In this document: positions 34,189 to 42,107 of the stretch, piece by piece
Layout: the number at the start of each line of letters is the position of its first letter
Position numbering within the stretch: position 1 is the stretch's first letter
Assembly: GCA_934394665.1 (NCBI GenBank)
Contig: CAKRRS010000012.1
Location: 1 to 51,271 of the forward strand
Source: an uncultured Acetatifactor sp.
GTDB lineage: Bacteria; Bacillota; Clostridia; Lachnospirales; Lachnospiraceae
Length of the DNA: 51,271 bases
Direction: 5' to 3'
The notes under the pieces: generated by a model
Told to the model about the DNA's origin: nothing
The model's input: only the letters and a program-made list of their open reading frames with translations
Database searches by the model: none
Translations under genes and position numbers: made by a program

Positions 34189-35416
34189 CGTAGAGAAAAA
34201 AGGAACCCGATGTCTGATCTGTACCGGCTGTGGCAGATGTCCTGGAGTGACCCGTGGAATGCAGGTCGTGACACAGAGGTTGGAACTGCCAAAGCTGCAA
34301 CTGAAAAATGAAAAGGGAATCCGTCTGATGACAGTGGATATCGGTACGACGACCATTGCCATGCAGTTGTATGATACGGACGGAAAAGTAGTGGACAGTT
34401 TTCCGGGCGTGAACCCACAGACGGTTTACGGGGCAGATGTACTGTCGAGAATCAAAGCGGCGGAAGAACCAAAGATTGCCGCGGATATGCAGCAGAAAGT
34501 CCGTACCCTGATCGAAAAAGGGGTGCAGCGGTTTCAGAAAAAAATAGAGACAGGGGAAACCTTACAGATGGTCATAGCGGCAAACACGACGATGGTATAC
34601 CTCCTTATGGGCTGGGATCCTGCGGAACTGGGAAGAGCTCCCTTTACCGTAAGCCATACCGGTGCTGTGGATACGGAGATTGCAGGGGTTCCCTGCCATA
34701 TTATCCCGGGACTGTCTGCGTTCGTAGGCGGAGACATCACAGCGGGAATTTTGTCCTGTGGGATGTTGGAACGGGAAGAGATTACGCTGTTGATCGACCT
34801 GGGAACCAACGGTGAGATGGCGCTTGGCAATTGCAGAAAACTGTATGCCTGTGCAACGGCGGCTGGACCGGCTTTCGAAGGGGGCGTAAACCGCGGTATC
34901 TGGGGTGCCGATATGATCAGACTGCTGCAAAAGCTGCTGGAAGAAAAGCTGATGGACAGGCAGGGACTTTTGCAAGAACCTTATTTTACAGACGGTGTCC
35001 GAATCGGAGATGTCTGCGTGACACAGGAGGCTGTCCGGTCAGTGCAGCTGGCAAAGGCGGCAATCGCTGCAGGGATAGAGATCCTGACGGCGGCATACGG
35101 CATCCGTACAGAGGATATTTCCAGGGTGATATTGGCCGGAGGATTCGGCTATTATCTGGATCCTGCGGCAGCGGCGGCAATCGGACTGTTTCCCGGAGAA
35201 CTCGTGGATCGTACCGTGACCGGCGGCAATACGGCACTTGGCGGAGCGGCACTTGTGGGCAGCAGGCTGATTGCGTCATATAGGGAGGCAGATAATTTCG
35301 AAACAGATGCGCCTGATGATATCCGGAAAAAGGAGAATTTGCAGATTCAAATTCTGAATCTTGCCAAACAGCAGAATTTCGCGGAAACCTATCTGAAGAA
35401 GATGGATTTTTGTTAA
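34181..35416 (+). CDS. RACo-like ASKHA-domain protein, short form
   Basis: A 411-residue protein related to the reductive activator of corrinoid proteins (RACo; DUF4445, ASKHA fold). Nucleotide-binding segments are TVDIGTTTIAMQLYD, LLIDLGTNGEMALGN and AGGFGYYLDP. The family normally begins with a 2Fe-2S ferredoxin domain. Here that is replaced by about 20 residues with CLICTGCGRCPG (four Cys), which may bind a metal or cluster. The TTG start has AGGGAG 10 nt upstream; an ATG at 34160 is an alternative. No corrinoid protein or methyltransferase is nearby, so substrate is unknown. Confidence 0.75.
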   Translation: MYNVEKKGTRCLICTGCGRCPGVTRGMQVVTQRLELPKLQLKNEKGIRLMTVDIGTTTIAMQLYDTDGKVVDSFPGVNPQTVYGADVLSRIKAAEEPKIAADMQQKVRTLIEKGVQRFQKKIETGETLQMVIAANTTMVYLLMGWDPAELGRAPFTVSHTGAVDTEIAGVPCHIIPGLSAFVGGDITAGILSCGMLEREEITLLIDLGTNGEMALGNCRKLYACATAAGPAFEGGVNRGIWGADMIRLLQKLLEEKLMDRQGLLQEPYFTDGVRIGDVCVTQEAVRSVQLAKAAIAAGIEILTAAYGIRTEDISRVILAGGFGYYLDPAAAAAIGLFPGELVDRTVTGGNTALGGAALVGSRLIASYREADNFETDAPDDIRKKENLQIQILNLAKQQNFAETYLKKMDFC

Positions 35417-35475
35417 AAATGTGCAAAAAAAGATACAAAAGAACAGAAAATGTTGTTTTATTATATCAAATATTA

Positions 35476-35484
35476 TGCTATAAT
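35476..35484 (+). promoter_or_regulatory. Extended -10 promoter of the chemoreceptor gene
   Basis: TGCTATAAT, a perfect extended -10, without a clear -35 box (TTTTAT at 17 bp). Confidence 0.55.
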
Positions 35485-35506
35485 TTTTTATAAATGATAA
35501 AAACAG

Positions 35507-35537
35507 AGGTGCAGCCGGCAGGAGAGATGCTGCACCT
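35507..35537 (+). other. Leader hairpin of the chemoreceptor gene
   Basis: AGGTGCAGC pairs with GCTGCACCT across 13 nt, followed by GCTGTTTTGC. The pairing is strong and the tail only weakly T-rich, so it could be an attenuator or a stability element. A c-di-GMP aptamer was looked for and not seen. Confidence 0.45.
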
Positions 35538-35582
35538 GCTGTTTTGCTAAGAAATATTTATAACGAGTACCGGAGGATATTT

Positions 35583-37796
35583 ATGAGTACGAATGTTGAC
35601 AAACCCAAGAAATCTCTTTTTACGGGGAAAAAAGAGAAGACTGCAGAGAAGTTGAAAACAGAGAAAAAGGTGAAAAAAGAGCCGGTAAAAAAGCCGGTAA
35701 AGGAAACAAAACAGAAAAAAACAGGCGCAAAAAAAGCGAAGAGTTCCAAACTGCTGAGTATCCGCAATAAAATCGTGGTATGTTTCCTGGTTCCGATTGT
35801 ATTTATGATCATTATCGGTGTATCCGCATATCAGAAGTCTGCGGAAGGCTTAAGCGAGAAGTTCACCGATTCTACGTTGCAGACCATGCGTATGGCGACG
35901 GAATATCTTGATATGAGTTGTGACTTTATCCGTACCGAAGGCCTGAAATATGCTTATGACGATGACCTGAGAAAATATTTTCTGGGAATGTATGAGGATA
36001 ATCCGGTTGATAAGCTGAATTTCCTGACTTCCACGAAGTCCAACCTGTTGTCAGTGCAGACTTCCAATCCTTTTATCAGTCATATGCATATCATACCTAA
36101 AAAAGGTGTAGGCATTTTCTCCACGAAGCTTTCTTCCGGCGTAGACGGCTTCCTGGATGAGTATAAGGAAGAAGTATCCCCCAATACCGGCAGCAGAAGT
36201 ATTCCGCAGTGGATCGACCGTCATGCTGTGTTGGATGAGAAGGTAACAGAGACGGAAAAAGACTATATTATGGCATTTGAAATGATGAGCCAGTCCAACA
36301 ATGCCGTAGTAGTTATTGATATCAAACCTTCCGCTATTACAGATTTCTTGGAGCAGATCGACATCGGTGAGGGAAGCCTGGTCGGATTTATTACGCCCGG
36401 CGGAAGAGAACTGGCGGTTGAAAACGTAGAAGAGGGCAGGGAAAGTGTCCTTCCCGAAGAGGGCAATGTATTTTCCGGTGAGGAGTATTACACAGAAATC
36501 GTGAATGCTTCGGAAGAAGAATCCGGTACCGCAGAAGTGACTTTCCAGGGAGAAAAATATCTCTTTATCTACAGCCGCAGTACAGATATCGGATTTACCA
36601 CCTGTGCACTGGTGCCCATGAGGGTGGTGACCAGTCAGGCAACAGAGATCCGGAACATGACCATCGGATTAGTCATTCTGGCATGTGTGATCGTAGTGAT
36701 CGTAGGTATTTTCATTACTGCCGGCATTGAGAATAATATGAAGCGTATCTCCAAAAAATTCGGAGAGGTGGCAAAGGGTGATCTGACCGTTACCGTATCT
36801 GTTAAGGGGCATGATGAGTTCCGGGATCTGGCAGGATCCGCTACCAACATGATCACGAATACGAAGAAGCTGGTAAATCAGGTAAGCAATGCGACCGGAC
36901 AATTGGAAGCGTCTGCACAGGATGTGGGACAGGCTTCTGAGGTGATTCACGAATATTCACAGGATATCACCCGTGCGATCGGTGAGATCAATGAAGGTAT
37001 GGAAGAACAGTCCAGACATGCACAGGAGTGTGTGGAGAAGACAGATATCCTGTCCAATGAGATTCAGGAAGTCAGCCATGTGGTAGAACGTGTTGAAAAG
37101 CTGGTGGATGAGACCGAAGGCATGATCAACAAGGGAATGGAGATCGTACAGGTACTGGGTGACAGAGCCGGTGAGACGACCAAGATGACAGCCAAGGTAA
37201 GCGAGAGTATCGAATCTCTCCGCAAGGAATCCGAGATCATCAACAGCTTCGTCGAAACGATCACAGAGATTACCGAGCAGACCAATCTGCTGTCTCTGAA
37301 TGCTTCTATCGAGGCAGCCAGAGCCGGAGAAGCCGGAAGAGGCTTCGCCGTAGTTGCAGAGGAAATCCGTAAGCTTGCCGATGATTCTGCAAAGGCAGCC
37401 GGAGAGATCAGCAACAACGTTGCAAACATTACGGCGCAGACACAGAACAGTGTGGACAGCGCAAGTCAGGCACAGGAAATGGTAGAACTTCAGACCAAGG
37501 CTGTGGAAGAAGTGGTTGCGGTATTCCGTGAGATGCAGACACGTATGGGTCAGCTGATCGAAGGACTGAAGGATATCGTGGTAAGCACAGAAAAAGCTGA
37601 CGGCGAGCGCAGCGCAGCCGTGGCAGCCGTGAAGAATATCTCTGACATCATTGAGGAGACTGCAGGCAGCGCCGAAACGGTAAATGATGTAGCCAACAAG
37701 CTTTTGGAGCATGTAGAGAAGTTAAGCAGTACCGCCGGTGTGCTGGATGAAAATATGGAAGGACTCAAGAACGAGATTTCCGTATTCAAGATCTGA
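35583..37796 (+). CDS. Methyl-accepting chemotaxis protein
   Basis: A 737-residue chemoreceptor. Residues 1-58 are an unusual Lys-rich cytoplasmic extension (repeats of KKPVKE type). A membrane helix follows ([19 protein letters not shown]), an extracellular dCache-like sensor (about 85-350), a second helix ([16 protein letters not shown]), HAMP, and the cytoplasmic signalling coiled coil, whose tip contains [19 protein letters not shown]. It controls CheA activity in response to a ligand. No che or flagellar genes are near, so it is an orphan receptor. The start follows GGAGG. Terminator at 37831. Confidence 0.93.
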   Translation: MSTNVDKPKKSLFTGKKEKTAEKLKTEKKVKKEPVKKPVKETKQKKTGAKKAKSSKLLSIRNKIVVCFLVPIVFMIIIGVSAYQKSAEGLSEKFTDSTLQTMRMATEYLDMSCDFIRTEGLKYAYDDDLRKYFLGMYEDNPVDKLNFLTSTKSNLLSVQTSNPFISHMHIIPKKGVGIFSTKLSSGVDGFLDEYKEEVSPNTGSRSIPQWIDRHAVLDEKVTETEKDYIMAFEMMSQSNNAVVVIDIKPSAITDFLEQIDIGEGSLVGFITPGGRELAVENVEEGRESVLPEEGNVFSGEEYYTEIVNASEEESGTAEVTFQGEKYLFIYSRSTDIGFTTCALVPMRVVTSQATEIRNMTIGLVILACVIVVIVGIFITAGIENNMKRISKKFGEVAKGDLTVTVSVKGHDEFRDLAGSATNMITNTKKLVNQVSNATGQLEASAQDVGQASEVIHEYSQDITRAIGEINEGMEEQSRHAQECVEKTDILSNEIQEVSHVVERVEKLVDETEGMINKGMEIVQVLGDRAGETTKMTAKVSESIESLRKESEIINSFVETITEITEQTNLLSLNASIEAARAGEAGRGFAVVAEEIRKLADDSAKAAGEISNNVANITAQTQNSVDSASQAQEMVELQTKAVEEVVAVFREMQTRMGQLIEGLKDIVVSTEKADGERSAAVAAVKNISDIIEETAGSAETVNDVANKLLEHVEKLSSTAGVLDENMEGLKNEISVFKI

Positions 37797-37830
37797 GCAT
37801 AGATAAAAACAGAATAAAGCAACCTGTAGA

Positions 37831-37867
37831 GGAGATCCGGAACAACAGAGTTTCGGCTCTCCTTTTT
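37831..37867 (+). terminator. Terminator of the chemoreceptor gene
   Basis: GGAGATCCGGAAC pairs with GTTTCGGCTCTCC (two mismatches) around a 6-nt loop and is followed by five T. Confidence 0.75.
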
Positions 37868-37935
37868 GCTGTCAGGAATTGAAGGCTTTCCGGATGCATA
37901 TATTTTCTGTGAAAGCATGAGACGGACGGCTTGGA

Positions 37936-38640
37936 ATGAAAAAAGTACTGGCGGGAATTCTGATCTTTGATATGCTTCTGGGGATCCTCTGTCTGGTGGT
38001 GGTAACGGAACGATACGCGGGGCAAAAGACCTATGAAACCTATACAGTAACGAGTACCGGTGTACAGGAAACGTCAGAAGAGACAGAGAAAAAGATCGCG
38101 CTGACCTTTGATGACGGGCCGCATCCCAAGTATACGGAACTGCTCCTGGATGGATTGAAGGAGCGGGGAGTGGTGGCTACTTTTTTCGTGACCGGTGAAA
38201 ATGCGGAAAACTACCCGGACATTATCCGGAGAGAGCAGGAGGAAGGGCATCTGATCGGCAACCACACCTACAGCCATATACAGCTCACTTCCCACAACCG
38301 GGAGACCTTCCGGGAGGAACTGGTGCAGACCAATGAAATTCTGGAGGAGATCACCGGGGAGAAGGTAAGCTTTGTCCGTCCGCCCTATGGAAGCTGGGAC
38401 AAGAGCTTTGAGAAGGAACTGAATATGTTCCCGGTCTTATGGAATATCGATCCGATGGATTGGTGCTCCCATAACGCGGACTGTATCGCATCCAAAGTAG
38501 TGGAAAAAGCGGGGGACGGAGACATCATACTGATGCACGATTACTATGAGACCTCCGTCACTGCAGCATTGGAAGTGGTGGATGCCCTGCAAAAGAGAGG
38601 GTTCCGTTTCGTGACCGTGGAAGAGATCCTGTTTGACTGA
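37936..38640 (+). CDS. Polysaccharide deacetylase (CE4)
   Basis: A 234-residue protein. Residues about 4-24 are an N-terminal membrane anchor or signal. The NodB domain has TFDDGPHP (metal and base Asp), HTYSH (metal His), RPPYGSWD and LMHDYYET, all the catalytic motifs of carbohydrate esterase family 4. It probably removes N-acetyl groups from peptidoglycan outside the membrane, giving lysozyme resistance or affecting wall turnover. The ribosome binding site is weak. It is not linked to a sporulation gene. Confidence 0.9.
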   Translation: MKKVLAGILIFDMLLGILCLVVVTERYAGQKTYETYTVTSTGVQETSEETEKKIALTFDDGPHPKYTELLLDGLKERGVVATFFVTGENAENYPDIIRREQEEGHLIGNHTYSHIQLTSHNRETFREELVQTNEILEEITGEKVSFVRPPYGSWDKSFEKELNMFPVLWNIDPMDWCSHNADCIASKVVEKAGDGDIILMHDYYETSVTAALEVVDALQKRGFRFVTVEEILFD

Positions 38641-38789
38641 ACTCTTCTGCTCCGGCAGATCCATCACATGTTCTCCTTTGCTGGCAGGCGGTACGGAAAT
38701 GCAGCAGGTGAATGGCTTCCATAAAGACTTCCCGAAGAAAATTTTTGCGGTCTTCAATCCCCTCAAAAGATCCTTTGCGGCAATACACG

Positions 38790-38973
38790 GTCTGGGTGGG
38801 GAGAGTAAGAAACCTTCCAGACGCTCGATCAACGATTCTAGATCCGTCGTTCCGTTATAATAGGAAGAGATCTCGTCCAGAGACAGGCCTAAATTCTGTA
38901 ACACCCGGATGGAACGGATCCTGGAAATGGAATCAAAATATGCCTTTCTTAAAATTATCCTTGCATCGTACAT
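38790..38973 (-). pseudogene. Fragment of a MerR-type regulator
   Basis: In one minus-strand frame the translation contains RIRSIRVLQNLGLSLDEISS, followed by a helix ending IERLEGFL, which matches the second half of a MerR DNA-binding domain. The first half of the domain is missing: upstream, the frame simply runs antisense to the lytTR start. Downstream the frame loses resemblance, and a second frame (through TVYCRKGSFEGIED) looks more protein-like, suggesting a frameshift near 38795. No ribosome binding site was seen. The rest of the 38641-39075 gap holds only the lytTR promoter. Confidence 0.45.
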
Positions 38974-38990
38974 CGATGTGCGAATATAAT
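38961..38990 (+). promoter_or_regulatory. Promoter of the lytTR gene, with palindrome in the spacer
   Basis: TTGCAT, an 18-bp spacer, and a perfect TATAAT. The spacer holds the palindrome ACATCGATGT (38970-38979). A palindrome inside a promoter spacer is the usual MerR operator layout, and the adjacent fragment is MerR-like. Confidence 0.5.
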
Positions 38991-39075
38991 TATTGCAGTA
39001 GGCGTGGAAAAACATGTCAATACACGTATGATAAAACGAATGAGTTGCATCGATATATGCAATGAAGGAAGAAAC

Positions 39076-39798
39076 ATGATAAAAGTAGCTTTTTGCGATG
39101 ATGATCTGTCGGTGCTTAAAGAACTGAGCGTTCTGATGGACAAATACCGGGTAGAGCGGAATCAGGATATTACCTATGCGGCATTTCAAAGCCCACTGGA
39201 ACTATTGAGAGAGGTGGAACGCGGAACCGGACTGGATATTATATTTCTGGATGTTCTGATGCCGGGACAGGATGGGATCAGCGCTGCCAGGGAGATCCGG
39301 AAGTACGATACTACGGTGAAGATCATTTATCTGACATCCTCCTCGGAATTTGCCGTGGATTCCTATGCGGTGGGTGCCTATTTTTACCAGCTCAAACCCA
39401 TCTGGCAGGAGTGTTTCTACCGCCTGATGGATTCGGTACTTTCGGAGTGCCGTAAGAATGAGAAAAAAAGCCTGATCCTGCGCTGTAAGGAAGGAATCAC
39501 CAGACTGGAACTGGACAGACTGCAGTACTGTGAGGTGACGGGGCGTGTCCTGTTGTTCCACAGGGAGGACGGAGAGGTGTTGGACAGTGCCGGCAAACTG
39601 GACGAACTGTGTGAGCAGCTGAAGGAGTATGACTGCTTTGTTCGCTGCCACAGGTCGTATCTGATCAATATGGACTATGTGCAGAGTATATCCAACAGAT
39701 ATGTGATCATGACGGACGGTACCCAGATCCCGATTCCCCACGGAAGATATTCCGAATTGAAAGACAAGTTTTTTACATATTTCTTTCGTATAAACTAG
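39076..39798 (+). CDS. LytTR-family response regulator
   Basis: A 240-residue response regulator. The receiver domain (1-120) begins KVAFCDDD and has the phosphoacceptor Asp in IIFLDVLMPG, Thr in YLTSSS and Lys in YQLKPI, so it looks active. Residues 135-238 are a LytTR DNA-binding domain (FVRCHRSYLINMDYVQ, ISNRYVIMTDGTQIPI). No histidine kinase is adjacent. LytTR regulators often control envelope, bacteriocin or competence genes; a four-gene envelope cluster follows. The start follows AAGGAAG. Terminator at 39809. Confidence 0.92.
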   Translation: MIKVAFCDDDLSVLKELSVLMDKYRVERNQDITYAAFQSPLELLREVERGTGLDIIFLDVLMPGQDGISAAREIRKYDTTVKIIYLTSSSEFAVDSYAVGAYFYQLKPIWQECFYRLMDSVLSECRKNEKKSLILRCKEGITRLELDRLQYCEVTGRVLLFHREDGEVLDSAGKLDELCEQLKEYDCFVRCHRSYLINMDYVQSISNRYVIMTDGTQIPIPHGRYSELKDKFFTYFFRIN

Positions 39799-39808
39799 AC
39801 ATTTTTAG

Positions 39809-39848
39809 CATAAAACGACCGGAGAATTTATTCTCCGGTCGTTTTATG
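39809..39848. terminator. Terminator of the lytTR gene
   Basis: CATAAAACGACCGGAGAAT and its perfect 19-nt complement flank TT. A-rich 5' and T-rich 3' arms make it work in both directions. Confidence 0.85.
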
Positions 39849-39868
39849 TCATATTTGGGTCGATTGGT

Positions 39869-39882
39869 GTCAAAAACGGTCA
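39869..39882 (+). promoter_or_regulatory. GTCA direct repeat before the envelope cluster
   Basis: GTCA at 39869 and 39879, 10 bp apart, as in GTCAAAAACGGTCATAAA. A third GTCATA lies 31 bp before the second. LytTR proteins bind pairs of direct repeats about one helical turn apart, and a lytTR gene is just upstream. The link is inferred. Confidence 0.3.
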
Positions 39883-39950
39883 TAAATGGAAAAAATAAGG
39901 TACACTATCTTCAGACAACAGAGAACTGTTGTAAGAAGGAGGAAACTATT

Positions 39951-40499
39951 ATGAAGAAAAAATATTTTGCATGCGCAATGGGAGTGGTACTGGCATTGTC
40001 TCTGACAGCCTGCGGTGAGGAAGAGGTAATTGTGGAGAACACCAACGAAGAAGTATCTGTAGAAGTACAGACCCAGGAAACAACAGAAGCTCCCACAGAG
40101 ACTGTAGCAGAGACAGGTACAGAAGCAGAGGGCGGTCCCCTGTTACAGGTGGCAGTTATGGAAATCCCGGATCTGAGTGGTACGGAATGGAACTTTGCCG
40201 GCGGTATGATCGATGGTGTTGAGATGGAAGAAGAGGATCTGAACGCAACACTGGAGACTTATGGCGGTACCTTACAGCTTGTATTTGGTGAAGACGGTGC
40301 AGTTACCATGGTACAGGGCGGCGGAAATGCAGAAGGTACTTATGAGTATTCCGATGACAACACAGCTATCAAGATGACACTTGATTTTGGTGGAACAGAG
40401 GTTACCTATGCCGGATTTTTGTCTGAGGTGGGAGATACTGTAACACTGATCGCTATGTCCGATATGAATGGTTATGACGGACTTTATTTTGTACAGTAA
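39951..40499 (+). CDS. Small secreted lipoprotein
   Basis: A 182-residue lipoprotein. The signal peptide ends in the lipobox LTAC (Cys21). A Glu/Thr/Val-rich spacer of about 45 residues follows, then a beta-rich domain (about 70-182) with SGTEWNFAGG and a lipocalin-like tail (GLYFVQ). Function unknown. The start follows AAGGAGG. It is the first gene of a co-directional cluster with lemA (50 bp away), DUF4428/SHOCT and a wall-anchored protein. Confidence 0.82.
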   Translation: MKKKYFACAMGVVLALSLTACGEEEVIVENTNEEVSVEVQTQETTEAPTETVAETGTEAEGGPLLQVAVMEIPDLSGTEWNFAGGMIDGVEMEEEDLNATLETYGGTLQLVFGEDGAVTMVQGGGNAEGTYEYSDDNTAIKMTLDFGGTEVTYAGFLSEVGDTVTLIAMSDMNGYDGLYFVQ

Positions 40500-40549
40500 G
40501 ATAGTTTGAAAAGATCTTAAAAAGACGAAAAGGGGAGGGAGAGTTAACG

Positions 40550-41071
40550 ATGGAAATTGTGATTATCGTGTTGCTGCTTGCCTCCCTTTTTGGTGTCTGG
40601 CTATTGTCGGTGCGGCGTAAGCTGGAGACACAGGAAGAAAATATCCGGAATGCCATGCACCAGACTCTGGTACAGCTCTCCGCAGAGCGGGAGGCACTGG
40701 AAGGATTGGCGGAGTTTCTCGGACAGACCATGGATGCGGAGACTTTCCGGAGAATGAAACATTCGCTGGAGAGTGCACAGACTGCCGGAGAGGCCGGACT
40801 GCCGGAGTGGGTGGCAGAGCAACAGAGAGAACTATTGAGAGTACAGAAAAAAATTGCAGAGATCTCGGAAACCATGCCTCTTTTGCAGGCACAGGAGACT
40901 TATCAGAAATACTGGAAGGCAGCAAAAAGTTATGAACATATGGTGAAGACCAGTGAACTGATCTATAACGATTCCGTGGAAAACTATAATAGTATGCTTC
41001 ACAGAATACCGGATCGTATCGCAGCGGGAATCTGCGGGTTTCACCGGAAAAAATTAATTGAGATCATGTAA
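40550..41071 (+). CDS. LemA-family membrane protein
   Basis: A 173-residue protein with one N-terminal membrane helix (residues 2-20) and a helical bundle. The C-terminal IYNDSVENYNSMLHRIPDRI is the LemA signature (YNxxVxxYN...P). LemA proteins sit in the membrane with their bundle on one side. Their molecular role is unknown; some are linked to proteolysis or envelope stress. It is followed by a DUF4428/SHOCT gene after 30 bp, and lies in the middle of the envelope cluster. Confidence 0.8.
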   Translation: MEIVIIVLLLASLFGVWLLSVRRKLETQEENIRNAMHQTLVQLSAEREALEGLAEFLGQTMDAETFRRMKHSLESAQTAGEAGLPEWVAEQQRELLRVQKKIAEISETMPLLQAQETYQKYWKAAKSYEHMVKTSELIYNDSVENYNSMLHRIPDRIAAGICGFHRKKLIEIM

Positions 41072-41101
41072 TCCATATATATTCTTAAGGAGGGTAAAAC
41101 G

Positions 41102-42076
41102 ATGGGATTATTTACAAACAACAAAAAGTTATGTCCGATCTGCGGAAATCCGACACCGAGACTGCTGGCATCAGCGGTGGAGGGGCAGAATCTCTGTAAG
41201 GAGTGCGCAGCCAAGATCGATCTGCCGGACGGCGTATTGAATTCGATGACGCTGGATGATTTCCGGGAATATATCAACTGTTATGATGCTAATAAGCCTC
41301 TGCGTGACAGTTTCACGGAGACTTACCGTTATGACTTCGGCTTTTTCAAGGGCAGTCTGCTGCTGGATATGGATCATCAGCTGCTGCGGCTGGGAGTCGT
41401 TGACACGGCATTTGCATTGGAGCCCTCCGACATTAAGTCCTTTCGTATTCTGGAGGATGGAGAGGTACTGTACGAAGGCGAAAAGGGGAACTTCCGGAGC
41501 TACAAGAGCAATATTAAGGAACGTTTAGATGAGCTAAAGCCCAGAATCGACGAATACAGAATGCTGCGGCATCAGTATGAGATGATGGAAGAAATGCGTC
41601 GTAATATGGAGGACAGCAGAAGAGACGATAATGCCAGAAGAGACGATCCGGATTACAGAGATTACAGAGACCGTGTCATGGAGCCGGACTTCAATATTCC
41701 GAATCCGGTGGAGAAATTCGCTGTGGAGATCACACTGAATCATCCTTACTGGAAGAGCTTCTATAAGGAGACGGGAGCACCGAAGTTCGATTCCAATCAG
41801 CCCAGCACCATCGATTATCTGGATGATTATACCCAGAAGACGGAAGGACTGCATGCTCTGGCACAGAATCTGATGCAGATCATCGATCCCCAGATACAGG
41901 AACAGGTAATAGATCCCCACGCCTCAACCCAGAGTACGCAGAGTGCACCGCAGGCAGCCCCGGTACAGACAGAGGATCCTACTGTGGTACTGCCAAAGTA
42001 TAAGGCACTGCTGGATGCAGGGGTTATCACGGAAGAAGAATTCGCAGCAAAGAAGAAACAGCTGCTGGGATTGTAA
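41102..42076 (+). CDS. DUF4428 zinc-ribbon protein with C-terminal SHOCT domain
   Basis: A 324-residue cytosolic protein. The N-terminus is a DUF4428-like ribbon: CPICG then CKEC (residues 11-41). A beta-rich domain of about 100 residues follows, resembling membrane-associated PH-like modules, then an Asp/Arg-rich stretch (RRDDNARRDDPDYRDYRD). The C-terminal 28 residues are a SHOCT motif (LPKYKALLDAGVITEEEFAAKK), common in proteins of unknown membrane-related function. The start follows AAGGAGG. Same direction as lemA and the wall-anchored gene. Confidence 0.78.
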   Translation: MGLFTNNKKLCPICGNPTPRLLASAVEGQNLCKECAAKIDLPDGVLNSMTLDDFREYINCYDANKPLRDSFTETYRYDFGFFKGSLLLDMDHQLLRLGVVDTAFALEPSDIKSFRILEDGEVLYEGEKGNFRSYKSNIKERLDELKPRIDEYRMLRHQYEMMEEMRRNMEDSRRDDNARRDDPDYRDYRDRVMEPDFNIPNPVEKFAVEITLNHPYWKSFYKETGAPKFDSNQPSTIDYLDDYTQKTEGLHALAQNLMQIIDPQIQEQVIDPHASTQSTQSAPQAAPVQTEDPTVVLPKYKALLDAGVITEEEFAAKKKQLLGL

Positions 42077-42107
42077 ACAGAGGTTACGATCAGAAAGGAG
42101 AAAAAGA

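Noticed and set aside
35417..35582. c-di-GMP riboswitch before the chemoreceptor
   Set aside because: The conserved GEMM loops were not found; only a simple hairpin is present.
38437..39189. A 250-codon minus-strand frame as a full gene
   Set aside because: Its ends are antisense to the deacetylase and lytTR genes; only about 60 codons resemble MerR, so it was kept as a fragment.
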